A stretch of DNA of 64,000 nt from Candidatus Obscuribacterales bacterium (GCA_019750335.1 JAIEOQ010000010.1:62001-126000), one strand, 5' to 3'; positions 49,114-58,231 are shown, numbered from the stretch's first letter. Program-made: numbers and translations. Notes: a model not told the origin generated them from the letters alone.

Positions 49114-50403
49114 ATGGCGACGATGAATGGTAAGCGCATCGGGTTGGCAGCCGGAATTATTTTAGGCATCCTTTGTTCTTTTAGTTCATTGACCGAAGCA
49201 AAACAGGCTCAAGACAAACCGACAATCAGAGACAAATGGGCTCTTGTAATCGGCATTAATCGTTTTAACGATACAACGATTCCCGGCTTGCCTTTAGCGC
49301 AAAAAAGCGCCGCCGATGTAGCCAGAGCACTTAAAGATCCCGACGCCGGGCGTTTTGCTGCGGATCACATCATTTTGCTTAACGGTACCAACGCAACAAA
49401 AGCAGGCATCGATCAAACTCTAGAACAATGGCTGTACAAAAAAGCCTTGCCCAACGATCTGGTTTTTCTATATTTTGCCTCACGCATATCTCAGACAGCC
49501 GCTGGTGAACCGGTAATTTGCAGCAATGACACTAAAATGTCCGATTTGAAAAATAGCGGGCTTGATCTTGTGCAAACGATCAAAACAATCAAACAAAGAA
49601 CCGGTTCCGACGATATTCTTTGTTTGCTCGACTGCAATCCGGCAGGTAAAATCGAAAATGGCAAAGACTTAAAATGGCTGGCAAGCACAAGCGGCGCCAC
49701 CATAATGTCTGCTAACGCTCTCTATGAGCAATCTTTCGATGACAAACAATCTCTTTCCAGCCGTTTCTCTCACTATTTTTCCGAAGCTCTGCGCGGCAGC
49801 CAAGGTAACTTGCCCTTCTTTATGATCGGTGAGTATATCTATCAAAAGATCCAGGAACAAAAAGCTCAGGACGGTCAGGAGCAAAAACCGTCCATGGTGC
49901 TTTCCAAGCCTGATTCGCAAACAGCAGCCATCATCATCGGTATGCCGATTAAAAATCCAAATTCAAATAGCGGCATTTCAATCGGTCATCCAATCGATCA
50001 GCTGGCCATGACTCGACCGGATTTAGCCGGCGCCATACCGGCTCCGATCAAATCAGCACCACCGCCTAAGTCCGCAAGCGAGATGGAAGACGATGAAGAT
50101 GCTCATATAGATCACAATCTGGACTTCAGTTCTTATATGACCAAAATGAAGCAGGACATTCAGAAAAAATGGCAACCGCCTAAAGGTTTTGAATCACGCA
50201 AAGTGACAACTGTTTTTACCATTACCAACACCGGAGCCATCGTCAATCCGGAAGTAAGCGTAAGCTCGGGCAACCAAGAAATGGACAAATCAGCCTTGAT
50301 CGCTCTTCAAGCGGCCTCACCATTAGATCCCCTTCCTAAAGGTTCCCCACGCTCAGTAGATATCAAGTATGTTTTTGATTGGAAGAGCTCGGTCAAATAC
50401 TAA
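49114..50403 (+). CDS. Catalytically dead caspase-like (C14) protein with TonB C-terminal domain
   Basis: 429 residues: a signal peptide (~1-29), a caspase-like fold (~38-275; WALVIGINRF, LPLAQKSAADVARAL, LVFLYFAS, ILCLLDCNPAG), a Pro/Ser-rich linker and a TonB-family C-terminal domain (~340-425; YMTKMKQDIQKKWQPP, VTTVFTITNTGAIVNPEV). Both catalytic residues are missing: the YFSGHG His is R124 in YFASRI, and the DxCHSG Cys-His is N175-P176 in DCNPAG. It is thus a pseudo-caspase, exported. The TonB_C part usually contacts outer-membrane partners. It starts 7 bases after the methyltransferase, so the two may share a transcript. Confidence 0.82.
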   Translation: MATMNGKRIGLAAGIILGILCSFSSLTEAKQAQDKPTIRDKWALVIGINRFNDTTIPGLPLAQKSAADVARALKDPDAGRFAADHIILLNGTNATKAGIDQTLEQWLYKKALPNDLVFLYFASRISQTAAGEPVICSNDTKMSDLKNSGLDLVQTIKTIKQRTGSDDILCLLDCNPAGKIENGKDLKWLASTSGATIMSANALYEQSFDDKQSLSSRFSHYFSEALRGSQGNLPFFMIGEYIYQKIQEQKAQDGQEQKPSMVLSKPDSQTAAIIIGMPIKNPNSNSGISIGHPIDQLAMTRPDLAGAIPAPIKSAPPPKSASEMEDDEDAHIDHNLDFSSYMTKMKQDIQKKWQPPKGFESRKVTTVFTITNTGAIVNPEVSVSSGNQEMDKSALIALQAASPLDPLPKGSPRSVDIKYVFDWKSSVKY

Positions 50404-50416
50404 AGGAGATGCAACC

Positions 50417-50989
50417 ATGGACGAACCCAACTCCGCCGACAGTAAACTCCAAGCCCTAGATAAGCTACCTCCCGGCTTTAAGAGCTATTTGCTTGATTAT
50501 TATCAAAAGGCAAGCAACGTCGCTCTTACACCCAAGCTTTTCTTTGAAACGATGCCGACCACAGGCGGTTTGAAAGAACCATTTTTATTCTTGCTTGGTA
50601 GTACAACTGTAGCAATTTTAGGAGTTTCTCTTCTAAGCATGCACCTGTTTGAGTTTCCAATCATGCTTGCCACCAGCTTAGCCAGCACATTTTTGGTAGC
50701 CCTAGTCGCTAAGCTTCTAGCTCGCTCATTTGGCGGGAAAGCGGATTTCGAAGCGACTTTCCGGGTATACGCTTACGCTAGCTGCTTAAACCTGCTTGCT
50801 TGGGTACCGATTTTAGGCTCATTAGCCTGGTTTTACGAGCTTTATGTCACTTATATCGGTCTGAAAAAGGTGCACGAATTATCGCCGGCTAAAACCGCCA
50901 TAACCATTGTATTGACCGGCATTTTGACAGCCATCCTTCTCTTCGTGAGCCTGGCCACTACGGTTATGCGCCACATCTTTCACTTCTAA
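50417..50989 (+). CDS. Yip1-family membrane protein
   Basis: 190 residues. A cytoplasmic N-terminus with LPPGFKSYLLDYYQKA is followed by five hydrophobic helices; PTTGGLKEPFLFLL, FEATFRVYAYASCLNLLAWVP and LYVTYIGLKKVHELSPAKT are the typical Yip1 (PF04893) pattern. The ATG at 50417 has AGGAG 8 bases upstream; the longer frame would overlap the preceding gene. The molecular role of bacterial Yip1 proteins is not established. Confidence 0.8.
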   Translation: MDEPNSADSKLQALDKLPPGFKSYLLDYYQKASNVALTPKLFFETMPTTGGLKEPFLFLLGSTTVAILGVSLLSMHLFEFPIMLATSLASTFLVALVAKLLARSFGGKADFEATFRVYAYASCLNLLAWVPILGSLAWFYELYVTYIGLKKVHELSPAKTAITIVLTGILTAILLFVSLATTVMRHIFHF

Positions 50990-51044
50990 AAGTCTTTCCC
51001 TGCTTGACTTTTCAGGTTTAAGCTTGGGCTTCGTAAAAACCACA

Positions 51045-51072
51045 TTGACGATCTATCTGCTTGGGGAATAAA
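51045..51072 (+). promoter_or_regulatory. Putative promoter of the small acidic gene
   Basis: TTGACG at 51045-51050 and AATAAA at 51067-51072 with a 16-base spacer, about 100 bases ahead of the small acidic protein gene. It is a reasonable but not strong match. Confidence 0.35.
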
Positions 51073-51174
51073 GTGTTTATTGGTGAGCCTTTTAGGAGTT
51101 TCACCGGAAGGCTTAAAAAGTCAGTACCGCGCAAAGACCCAAACTGGCCAAATTAGGAGTAACCAAGGATTTTT

Positions 51175-51603
51175 ATGTCCACACCAGGAGATGCCGGAAA
51201 CACAAACGACTTCATCAAAGGTGGGAATGATAATGCCGCCGAGAACGATGCCAGCAATTCTTTACTGGAAAGCTCGGGTGCATATAGTCGTCCTGCTGAT
51301 GCTAAAGCCGCTGACGTGGTTAAAGCTGATGATTTCGCCATAACAGAAGGCGAAAAAGAAACAGAAGATCTCTCCAAGCTTAGCCCCGAAGAACTAGGCG
51401 CTCGTGTCAGAAAAACCATAGATGATGTCGCAGCAAAACTTGCGAAGGTTAATATGGAAGACGCCAGCCATTTGGATTTAGCACAATTTTCTGAACTCAA
51501 ACAGACCATGGTCGCTTATACCACTCAGTTAAACGACGCCATGACTGATAGAGCCAGTGTTCAAGATTTGTTTGCCAAATTACAACAACAAACTGACGCC
51601 TAA
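51175..51603 (+). CDS. Small acidic helical protein of unknown function
   Basis: 142 residues, no signal or membrane helix. The N-terminal ~60 residues are disordered-looking (Asn, Asp, Ala, Gly); the C-terminal ~80 residues are helical with coiled-coil character (LSPEELGARVRKTIDDVAAKL, then FSELKQTMVAYTTQL). AAGGA lies 6 bases before the ATG. It is a single-gene unit: a promoter candidate lies ahead and a strong terminator directly after. The compact, well-terminated layout suggests an abundant protein. I do not recognise a family. Confidence 0.75.
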   Translation: MSTPGDAGNTNDFIKGGNDNAAENDASNSLLESSGAYSRPADAKAADVVKADDFAITEGEKETEDLSKLSPEELGARVRKTIDDVAAKLAKVNMEDASHLDLAQFSELKQTMVAYTTQLNDAMTDRASVQDLFAKLQQQTDA

Positions 51604-51622
51604 ACGCGAAAAACAATTATCA

Positions 51623-51658
51623 AAAGAGCCCGGTTTTGCAAGAAATCGGGCTCTTTTT
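51623..51658 (+). terminator. Strong rho-independent terminator
   Basis: AAAGAGCCCG at 51623-51632 pairs perfectly with CGGGCTCTTT at 51647-51656, followed by TT, with a 14-base loop. It ends the small acidic protein gene. Confidence 0.88.
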
Positions 51659-51776
51659 CATGATTTTTTGGTAAGGAGGCGATACTTTGCTTCAAAAAGG
51701 GCTCTTGTCAGAAGGACCAAGAGCGGCAATATGTTAGAATCACAGCCGTTATTTTCATAAGTAGGAACTCCTAGCC

Positions 51777-52040
51777 GTGCCTAGAATCAAGTCAGCTATT
51801 AAACGTGTCGAAGTTGCCGAGCGCAACCGCGAGAAAAATCGTCATTGGAAGTCCCAAGTTCGCACTTTGCGCAACAAAGTCGAAGAGACTGCTTCCGATC
51901 CGGCTAAATCTGCCGAAGCTCTTAAAGAAGCTTTCTCAGTTATTGACAGTGCCGTCTCCAAAGGCGTTCTGCACAAAAATACAGCCGCTCGTCGCAAATC
52001 GAGACTGGTCAGAAATTTGAAAAAAGCTCAAAAAGCTTAG
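51777..52040 (+). CDS. rpsT: 30S ribosomal protein S20
   Basis: 87 residues, very basic and helical, matching S20 in length and pattern (PRIKSAIKRVEVAERNREKN, then KGVLHKNTAARRKSRL). It binds 16S rRNA in the body of the small subunit. The start is GTG at 51777, with AGGA ~11 bases upstream inside a small TAGGA/TCCTA palindrome. GTG/TTG starts are typical of S20, which in Escherichia coli controls its own translation; the same may hold here. Confidence 0.96.
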   Translation: MPRIKSAIKRVEVAERNREKNRHWKSQVRTLRNKVEETASDPAKSAEALKEAFSVIDSAVSKGVLHKNTAARRKSRLVRNLKKAQKA

Positions 52041-52069
52041 TTCACAACCAGCTTAAAACGGTTTAAAAT
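52041..52069 (+). promoter_or_regulatory. Sigma-70-type promoter for murC
   Basis: TTCACA (52041-52046) and TAAAAT (52064-52069), separated by exactly 17 bases, each one base off consensus. It starts on the base after the rpsT stop. Initiation would fall at about 52076. Confidence 0.6.
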
Positions 52070-52071
52070 TA

Positions 52072-52106
52072 TGACTCTGTCTATCCCCTGAGGCTGGACA
52101 GAGTCA
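52072..52106 (+). promoter_or_regulatory. 5'-terminal stem-loop of the murC mRNA
   Basis: TGACTCTGTC (52072-52081) and GACAGAGTCA (52097-52106) form a perfect 10-bp stem with a 15-base loop. It coincides with the predicted murC transcription start, 22 bases before the start codon, and has no U-run. It is best read as a 5' stabilising or regulatory hairpin, not a terminator. Confidence 0.55.
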
Positions 52107-52127
52107 GTCTAATATGAGGAAATTACC

Positions 52128-53606
52128 TTGGAACTCAAAGCAGCCAGCTCAGCCGGACAAACAATCCAAGGTACCATGCCTCCAAAAATAGAGCTCAACT
52201 CACTAACCGGCGCAGTCCATTTCATCGGCATTGGCGGCATCGGTATGTCAGCTCTAGCAAGAATTCTTTTAGCTCAAGGACGCTCGGTGTCCGGCTCGGA
52301 CAAGCAAGCAAGCCCAATCACCGAAGAGCTTCAATCACTTGGTGCCACCATTTATATCGGGCAACAAGCTTCAAACGTAGAGAAAGCTTCTGCCATAGTA
52401 ATCTCAACGGCAATTACCGGAGACAACCCGGAATACGCTCAAGCAACAGCACGCAAGCTGCCAATCTTTCATCGCTCCGACATGCTGGCTGCCATCTGTG
52501 CCGGCTCCAAAGTTATCGGCGTCTCGGGTACTCACGGCAAAACCACTACTACCGGTATGGTCGCTCAAGTTTTGCTTGATTGCGGTCTTGATCCAAGTGT
52601 TGTTGTCGGCGGTTTGTTCGGTCGTTTGAAATCAAACTCTTATGCCGGTTCTGGCGAGTACTTTGTCGCTGAAGCCGATGAAAGCGATCGCACTCACGCT
52701 AATTTGCCTTCCTATATATCAATTGTCACCAACATCGAGCCGGATCATTTAGAGAATTATCCCGGCGGCATGAATCAGATTTTGGAAACAATGGCTGCCT
52801 TTGCTAACAGCAGTCAGTTTGCCACGGTGCTGTGCAGCGATGATGCCGGCTGCCGCGAGCTTATGCCTAAACTTACAAACAAAGTGATTACTTACGGCAC
52901 AAGCCAAGTTTCAGCTAAAGCTGATTATCAAATGACGATGATCGATGAATCATCATTCTCTGTTCGCGCTCATGGCAAAGACTTAGGCACAATAAACTTG
53001 CCGGTGCCAGGTATGCACAATCGCATGAATGCTTTATGCGCTTGTGCTGTAGCATTGGAGCTCGGTCAAGATTTTGAAAAAATCGCCCATTCGCTTTCAA
53101 GTTTCGGTGGTGTAGACAGACGCTTCCAACATATCGGTCAAACAAACGACATTACAATTGTCGATGATTACGGGCATCACCCAACCGAAGTACAAGCCAC
53201 ACTTGAAGCTGCTCAACAATATAAACGCGGACTGCAAGCCAAATCCAATAAGATCAACCACCGTGTTGTCGCAGTTTTTCAACCGCACCAACCACGCCGT
53301 TTGCAAGACTTGTGGCAAGAGTTCTGCCAATCATTCAAACAAGCTGATCTTGTTTTAGTGGCTGATGTTTATGTTGCCCGCGGCGGTCAAATCGACGGTA
53401 TCAACTCCGAACGTTTCGTCAAAGAAGTAGAGCACAAAAATGCTCATTATTTAGGCGGACCGACAGCCGATCTACCAAATAAAATTCATCCACATTTACA
53501 GCCTGGCGATATCGTTTTGACAATCGGTGCCGGTGACATCACCGGCGTCGGCAAACCTCTACTTGAGCTTCTGCGCAAAGAACCAAAAAATGGAAATTGC
53601 CGATAA
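52128..53606 (+). CDS. murC: UDP-N-acetylmuramate--L-alanine ligase
   Basis: 492 residues. It adds the first amino acid (L-Ala) to UDP-MurNAc in the cytoplasm. Visible: the N-terminal nucleotide-binding loop HFIGIGGIGMSALARIL, the ATP loop GVSGTHGKTTTTGMV, the ADESDRTH block, NIEPDHLENY and the DDYGHHPTEV motif. The start is TTG at 52128 with GAGGA 8 bases upstream; the next ATG would shorten a non-conserved tail only. It overlaps murB by 17 bases, so these are cotranslated. Confidence 0.96.
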   Translation: MELKAASSAGQTIQGTMPPKIELNSLTGAVHFIGIGGIGMSALARILLAQGRSVSGSDKQASPITEELQSLGATIYIGQQASNVEKASAIVISTAITGDNPEYAQATARKLPIFHRSDMLAAICAGSKVIGVSGTHGKTTTTGMVAQVLLDCGLDPSVVVGGLFGRLKSNSYAGSGEYFVAEADESDRTHANLPSYISIVTNIEPDHLENYPGGMNQILETMAAFANSSQFATVLCSDDAGCRELMPKLTNKVITYGTSQVSAKADYQMTMIDESSFSVRAHGKDLGTINLPVPGMHNRMNALCACAVALELGQDFEKIAHSLSSFGGVDRRFQHIGQTNDITIVDDYGHHPTEVQATLEAAQQYKRGLQAKSNKINHRVVAVFQPHQPRRLQDLWQEFCQSFKQADLVLVADVYVARGGQIDGINSERFVKEVEHKNAHYLGGPTADLPNKIHPHLQPGDIVLTIGAGDITGVGKPLLELLRKEPKNGNCR

Positions 53607-54489
53607 CAGCCCGCTTTGGCGCTACACAACTATGAAAGTCGGCGGTGACGCCGAACATTTTTGCCAACCTGCAGGCGCCCAAGAGCTTGTTGACGTGCTT
53701 GATTTATGCCGTAAACAAAGGAAACCTTGGCATATTTTAGGCGGCGGCTCAAACACTTTGATATCATCTGCCGGTGTTCCAGGCACAGTCATTCGTATGA
53801 CTCAAATGACCAACGTACAAACTCTGGAAGAAGATTTAGTTGAAGCTGAAGCCGGTACACGTTTGCCGCATATCGCTAAACATGCGGCATCGCTCGGATT
53901 ATCCGGCTTGGAATTTGCTGTCGGCATCCCCGGTACTATCGGCGGCGCAGTCGTAATGAACGCCGGTGCTCACGGCAGTTGCATGTCGGAAATAGTCGAA
54001 TCAGTAACCGTATTCGACATTGAAACCTGGCAAATACGTGTCTTGAGCAACAAAGAGCTAAGCTTCGAATATCGCAATTCAGCTATCGACCCACAAAAAC
54101 AGATTGTACTTTCAGCTAAGCTGCGTATGAAAAAAGACTCGGCTGAAAAAATCAAAGCACAAACTCAGCACAACGAAGATTATCGTTGGCGCACACAACC
54201 AATCGGTACGCCAAACTTAGGCAGCACATTCAAAAATCCATTGCCCGATAAAAGCGCCGGCTTTTTGCTCGACCAATCAGGCGCTAAAGAGATGCAAGAA
54301 GGACAAGCTGCTGTTTCTGCCTTACACGCTAACTTTGTTGTTAACTTAGGCGGCGCCACATCGCAAAATATAGTCGGGCTGCTCCATCGCATGCAGAACT
54401 TGGTGCAAGAAAAACATGCACTGCATTTGCATCCTGAGTGGAAAACTCTCGGGCTCTTTACCCCCGAAGAACACACTGTCTGGAAATAG
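53590..54489 (+). CDS. murB: UDP-N-acetylenolpyruvoylglucosamine reductase
   Basis: 299 residues from the ATG at 53590. It is an FAD enzyme reducing UDP-GlcNAc-enolpyruvate to UDP-MurNAc, one step before MurC. FAD-binding features include ILGGGSNTLIS and GLEFAVGIPGTIGGAVVMNAGAHG. The active-site YRNSAI and the GSTFKNP motif with the proton-donating Ser are present. The frame extends upstream within murC, but the ATG at 53590 is the family start. It is convergent with ddl, 2 bases apart. Confidence 0.96.
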   Translation: MEIADNSPLWRYTTMKVGGDAEHFCQPAGAQELVDVLDLCRKQRKPWHILGGGSNTLISSAGVPGTVIRMTQMTNVQTLEEDLVEAEAGTRLPHIAKHAASLGLSGLEFAVGIPGTIGGAVVMNAGAHGSCMSEIVESVTVFDIETWQIRVLSNKELSFEYRNSAIDPQKQIVLSAKLRMKKDSAEKIKAQTQHNEDYRWRTQPIGTPNLGSTFKNPLPDKSAGFLLDQSGAKEMQEGQAAVSALHANFVVNLGGATSQNIVGLLHRMQNLVQEKHALHLHPEWKTLGLFTPEEHTVWK

Positions 54490-54491
54490 TT

Positions 54492-55727
54492 TTATTTGAA
54501 CAGCGCTTTGAAGCCAATATCAACCGATACGCTGGCTTTGCGTTTTTTGCGCAACTGCGCCCGCTCGATCATCAGAGTGATCATGTCGGTATAAAGCACA
54601 GCCGGCTCCGAATTGACCCACAAATAATATGAGAGCGAGCCGGGCAAAGGATTGATCTCGTTAAAATATAGCTGACCTTTTTTCAGATCAACCATAAAGT
54701 CGATACGAGCAACACCGGCACAACCGATAAGCTCAAAAGCACGTTTAGCATAACTGCGAGCTTGTTCTTTCAATTTCGGATCAAGATCAGTCGGGTTAAT
54801 CACCCGGGCTAAGCCAGCCATCCCGGAAGAAGCCGGTCCGTTTTTCTTGCTGCCCGGACGCATATATTTATCTTCGTATGTAAGCTCATTGCCCGATGAT
54901 GAAACCGGAATTTCAACCACTGAAGCAACAGCTTCAACATCATCCATAACCGAGACGTTAATCTCCATTTTGTCGTCCAAACAAGGCTCGACAATAGCTT
55001 CTACGTCATACTTAAAAGCTTTGAGCAAAGCGGCGTCCAAACCGGCCGCATCATCAGCTTTGGAAACACCGATACTTGAACCTAAAGTTGCCGGTTTAAC
55101 AAAAAGCGGGAAGTTGCCTAAACCGGGCTGAGCTAAAATGCGCTCGCGCATCTTAGCAAGATTGCTGCCCATGCCTTGATCAAGTTCAGCTTTGCTCACA
55201 ACAATGGACGGCAACACTGGAATATCGTGGCTCTCCAAAAACTTTTTGCAATGATATTTGCTCATGCTCAAAGCCGAGGAGACAACGTCCGAGCCGGTGT
55301 AAGTAACATCGGCAAGCTCAAACAAGCCTTGCACGCAGCCGTCTTCGCCATAAGAACCATGGAAGCACGGGAAGAAAACATCAACCGGGATTGTTTCTTC
55401 AGCCACTTTACTTCCGAATATGCCGAATCCCCCTTTAGATCTTAAACCGATAACGGTTAAACTATTTAAGCCAGGGGTGGGCAAAAGAACGACCTCTTTT
55501 AGTCCGGACAAAGATGCCGGCATGTTCTTGTAAACCTCTTTTTTCAAGAGCTCGTCGCCGCAATACCATTTGCCGGTCGGCGCCACATAAACAGGCAAGG
55601 GACGATATTTAACCGTATCCATGGCTTCAATCATCTGCAAAGCAGTAATGATTGAGATTTCGTGCTCCACGGATCTACCGCCGAAAAGCACGGCTATGGT
55701 TTGTCTTTTGTTATCCCCGTTGTTCAT
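54492..55727 (-). CDS. ddl: D-alanine--D-alanine ligase
   Basis: 411 residues, somewhat long for the family. It joins two D-Ala for the peptidoglycan stem. ATP-grasp features: LFGGRSVEHEIS, the CFHGSYGEDGCVQGLFEL block, KPATLGSSIGV, ARIDFMVD and FNEINPLPGSLSYYLW. AGGA lies before the ATG. It is transcribed in the same direction as, and 33 bases after, the membrane-anchored murF, with which it forms a pathway pair (MurF adds the D-Ala-D-Ala made here). Confidence 0.95.
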   Translation of the reverse strand: MNNGDNKRQTIAVLFGGRSVEHEISIITALQMIEAMDTVKYRPLPVYVAPTGKWYCGDELLKKEVYKNMPASLSGLKEVVLLPTPGLNSLTVIGLRSKGGFGIFGSKVAEETIPVDVFFPCFHGSYGEDGCVQGLFELADVTYTGSDVVSSALSMSKYHCKKFLESHDIPVLPSIVVSKAELDQGMGSNLAKMRERILAQPGLGNFPLFVKPATLGSSIGVSKADDAAGLDAALLKAFKYDVEAIVEPCLDDKMEINVSVMDDVEAVASVVEIPVSSSGNELTYEDKYMRPGSKKNGPASSGMAGLARVINPTDLDPKLKEQARSYAKRAFELIGCAGVARIDFMVDLKKGQLYFNEINPLPGSLSYYLWVNSEPAVLYTDMITLMIERAQLRKKRKASVSVDIGFKALFK

Positions 55728-55760
55728 CGCTTGTCCTTATTACTATCAATTTGCTGGTTA

Positions 55761-57452
55761 TCAAAAAGAAATTACGGTCTCATAAAGATCGGGCAAATCA
55801 TTCTCAATCAAAACAATGTCGCCATCTTGGCAGTAGCTTGTCGCCAAATAAGCCAAAGCTTCTTTCATACTCGGAATCTCTTTGTAGCGCTCGGCGCTTA
55901 AATTACCTTCTTGCAGTCCGGCAACCAAAGCTTGTCTGTTAGTCTCACCGACTACAAGCACCAGGTCGCATACTTTAGCTGCCTTCAAAGCTGCTTCTTT
56001 ATTCTCGGCTTCTTGTCTGTCACCAAGCTCAATCATGCCTGGTGTGACAAGCACCTTTCTACCGCCGGGCATATCACCCAACACTTCTAATGCCGAAGCA
56101 AAGCCTGTAGGATTTGAATTATAAGCATCGTTCAAACGCAAAATAGTTCCAGGCGGGCACTGACCGTTAGCCTCAGCGCTTAAAGAGCTAATACTTGCTC
56201 TTACCGGCTCTAAACGATTGGATGCTGTACGCACATTGCGAATAGCAGCTAAAACAAGGGACGGCGAAATACCTAACGCACAAGCAAGAGTAAACGAACC
56301 AAGCACGTTTGAAAGCATCGGCTTACCATAAAGTTGAGCGAAGCCTTCATACTCATTGTCTTGCCAGCGGATCTTGAAAGTAGATCCTTTTTCGTCGGCT
56401 TTAATATCATAAAGATAAGCATCAAGATGACCTTTCTCAGGCTCTAAGCCGTAAACCAAAGTCGTCTGTTTCGGATTTTCGGCAGCCATGCGTCGGCAAT
56501 AATCATAATCACCGTTAACTACTAAAATGCCGTCTTGCGGTATCGCCTGAGCAAGCTCGGACTTAGCCAGAAACACTTGCTCCGGTCCGCCGAAACGTTC
56601 TAAGTGCATCAAGCCGACAGCAGTAATAATCCCGGCTTTAGGCGGTGTCAGCGAACACATTTTTTTGATCGAGCCGCGATAATAAGCACCCATTTCAATG
56701 ACTGCATACTGATGCTCTGGCTTCAAGCGCTCGCGAATTTCACGAGTAACACCCATATAACTGTTGATGCTGCCGGGCGTCGAGAATGTCGGACGCACAG
56801 CATCAAGCACATCTTTGAGAATATATTTGCTACTTGTTTTACCGTAGCTGCCAGTAATACCAATCACAATCGGGTCGTATTTGCGAATAAGCCCTTTAGC
56901 TTGATCGGCAAATCCTTTTTGCACACTGCTTTCATAGGGCTTCAAAAGCTGGTTTGCAATTACCAGAAAGCCTGGATTTTTGTGAATCAAAACAAGCTGC
57001 AAAAGCCATAAAGCTGGAATTGCATTTTGTTCAAGCAGTGCACACAACGAAGCACAAAGCAAAAATACAAAAGCAAATATGCCAAAAGCCAACTTGTAAA
57101 TGCGCGTTGCTCGCGGCGTCATTTTCAGCTTAATCTTGCCTGTGGTTTCCGGGTTTTCTTCTGCTTTAGCGATAGCTATAAGCCACAAAGAAAAGACCAC
57201 GCTTGCAGCGCACATACCGATCTCAGAATTAAAATAACAAGCAATTCCGCTTGCAATAAGACCGCCTAAAGCAGCTTTTGTTGCCCGAGTATCATAAGCA
57301 CGTTTAGCAAAATACCAAGCAACGAATCGTTTCGATTCATACTCTTCTTGTTGGAAAAATTGCAGATAACGTCGGTTGCGCTTTTTATAAAAATAGATGC
57401 CGGCAGCCACTATAAATAATGCTGAAACTGCTCTTGTCCAAAAGTCGAACAC
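55761..57452 (-). CDS. murF: MurF-like ligase with N-terminal membrane domain
   Basis: 563 residues. The C-terminal ~375 residues are a Mur ligase: ATP loop GITGSYGKTSSKY (198-210), NGDYDYCR, NDAYNSNPTGFASALE and GDMPGGRKVLVTPGMIELG, all typical of MurF, which adds D-Ala-D-Ala to UDP-MurNAc-tripeptide. The first ~170 residues hold about five hydrophobic helices (for example ALFIVAAGIYFY, LAFGIFAFVFLLCASLCALL), which ordinary cytoplasmic MurF lacks. The start is GTG at 57452 with GGGAG 7 bases upstream. The enzyme is therefore likely fixed to the inner membrane, near MraY and the lipid carrier. A related ligase with another substrate cannot be excluded. Confidence 0.87.
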   Translation of the reverse strand: MFDFWTRAVSALFIVAAGIYFYKKRNRRYLQFFQQEEYESKRFVAWYFAKRAYDTRATKAALGGLIASGIACYFNSEIGMCAASVVFSLWLIAIAKAEENPETTGKIKLKMTPRATRIYKLAFGIFAFVFLLCASLCALLEQNAIPALWLLQLVLIHKNPGFLVIANQLLKPYESSVQKGFADQAKGLIRKYDPIVIGITGSYGKTSSKYILKDVLDAVRPTFSTPGSINSYMGVTREIRERLKPEHQYAVIEMGAYYRGSIKKMCSLTPPKAGIITAVGLMHLERFGGPEQVFLAKSELAQAIPQDGILVVNGDYDYCRRMAAENPKQTTLVYGLEPEKGHLDAYLYDIKADEKGSTFKIRWQDNEYEGFAQLYGKPMLSNVLGSFTLACALGISPSLVLAAIRNVRTASNRLEPVRASISSLSAEANGQCPPGTILRLNDAYNSNPTGFASALEVLGDMPGGRKVLVTPGMIELGDRQEAENKEAALKAAKVCDLVLVVGETNRQALVAGLQEGNLSAERYKEIPSMKEALAYLATSYCQDGDIVLIENDLPDLYETVISF

Positions 57453-57454
57453 GC

Positions 57455-58231
57455 TTATTCTCCCGGCAAGGTCTTAAGAAAATTGAGAATATAACGCGCA
57501 CACAAATGCGCACCGTCGCCTAAAAATGGAAAGTGATCTTTACCAGGCAAAACCACAAACTGTGAGCCTGAAATCAAAGCATGAAAACGCTCGCCTGATT
57601 CAAGCGGTGTTTCTTGATCTTTCTCACCCCACAAAATAAAAGTAGGATTTTTGATTTTCTGAGCATCTTCAGTGACGTCTTCAGTGACCGCCTTGACAAG
57701 AATGTTGCGCAGCGAGCCGGCATTCTTGTAATCAAGAGAAGCAAAGCGCGGCACAAACCAATTTTCAAAAATCTTGCTGCCGGTCATTTTGTCTATCTGC
57801 TTAATCGTTTTGCTGAGCAGACCGCTATATTTAGCCCGCAGCTTGCGTTTGCCCGTTAGAGTACGCTTCAGTCCGCCTGAATTAATCAGAATCATGCTTC
57901 TGACAATCTCCGGATGAGCGCTTGTCAATCGGATTGAAACCCGCCCACCAAATGAATGCCCAAGCAGATCAACCTGCTTGAGATTATTCTCTTTGACGTA
58001 CTGATATATACGTTCGGCATACTGTTTAGTATCCCAATCTTCATCCGGTGCCGGTGACTTGCCGAATCCAGGCAGATCGATCAAATGCACTTGATGGGTT
58101 TTACCAAGCAGTTCGCCTAAAGCTTGCAATGAATAGAGCGATTGCCCCCAACCATGCATGAGCAGGATTGGATGTCCTTGAGAGCCAATCTTTTGCGTAT
58201 TCAACACAGGTGTATTCGCTGCCACTATCAT
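57455..58231 (-). CDS. Alpha/beta-hydrolase
   Basis: 258 residues with the complete catalytic triad of the fold: nucleophile Ser in GHSFGG, Asp in WGEKDQETP and His in GKDHFPF, plus the oxyanion HGWG motif. No signal peptide. It could be an esterase, lipase or amide hydrolase; the substrate is not readable. It is followed after 2 bases by murF, so a link to wall metabolism is possible. Confidence 0.88.
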   Translation of the reverse strand: MIVAANTPVLNTQKIGSQGHPILLMHGWGQSLYSLQALGELLGKTHQVHLIDLPGFGKSPAPDEDWDTKQYAERIYQYVKENNLKQVDLLGHSFGGRVSIRLTSAHPEIVRSMILINSGGLKRTLTGKRKLRAKYSGLLSKTIKQIDKMTGSKIFENWFVPRFASLDYKNAGSLRNILVKAVTEDVTEDAQKIKNPTFILWGEKDQETPLESGERFHALISGSQFVVLPGKDHFPFLGDGAHLCARYILNFLKTLPGE

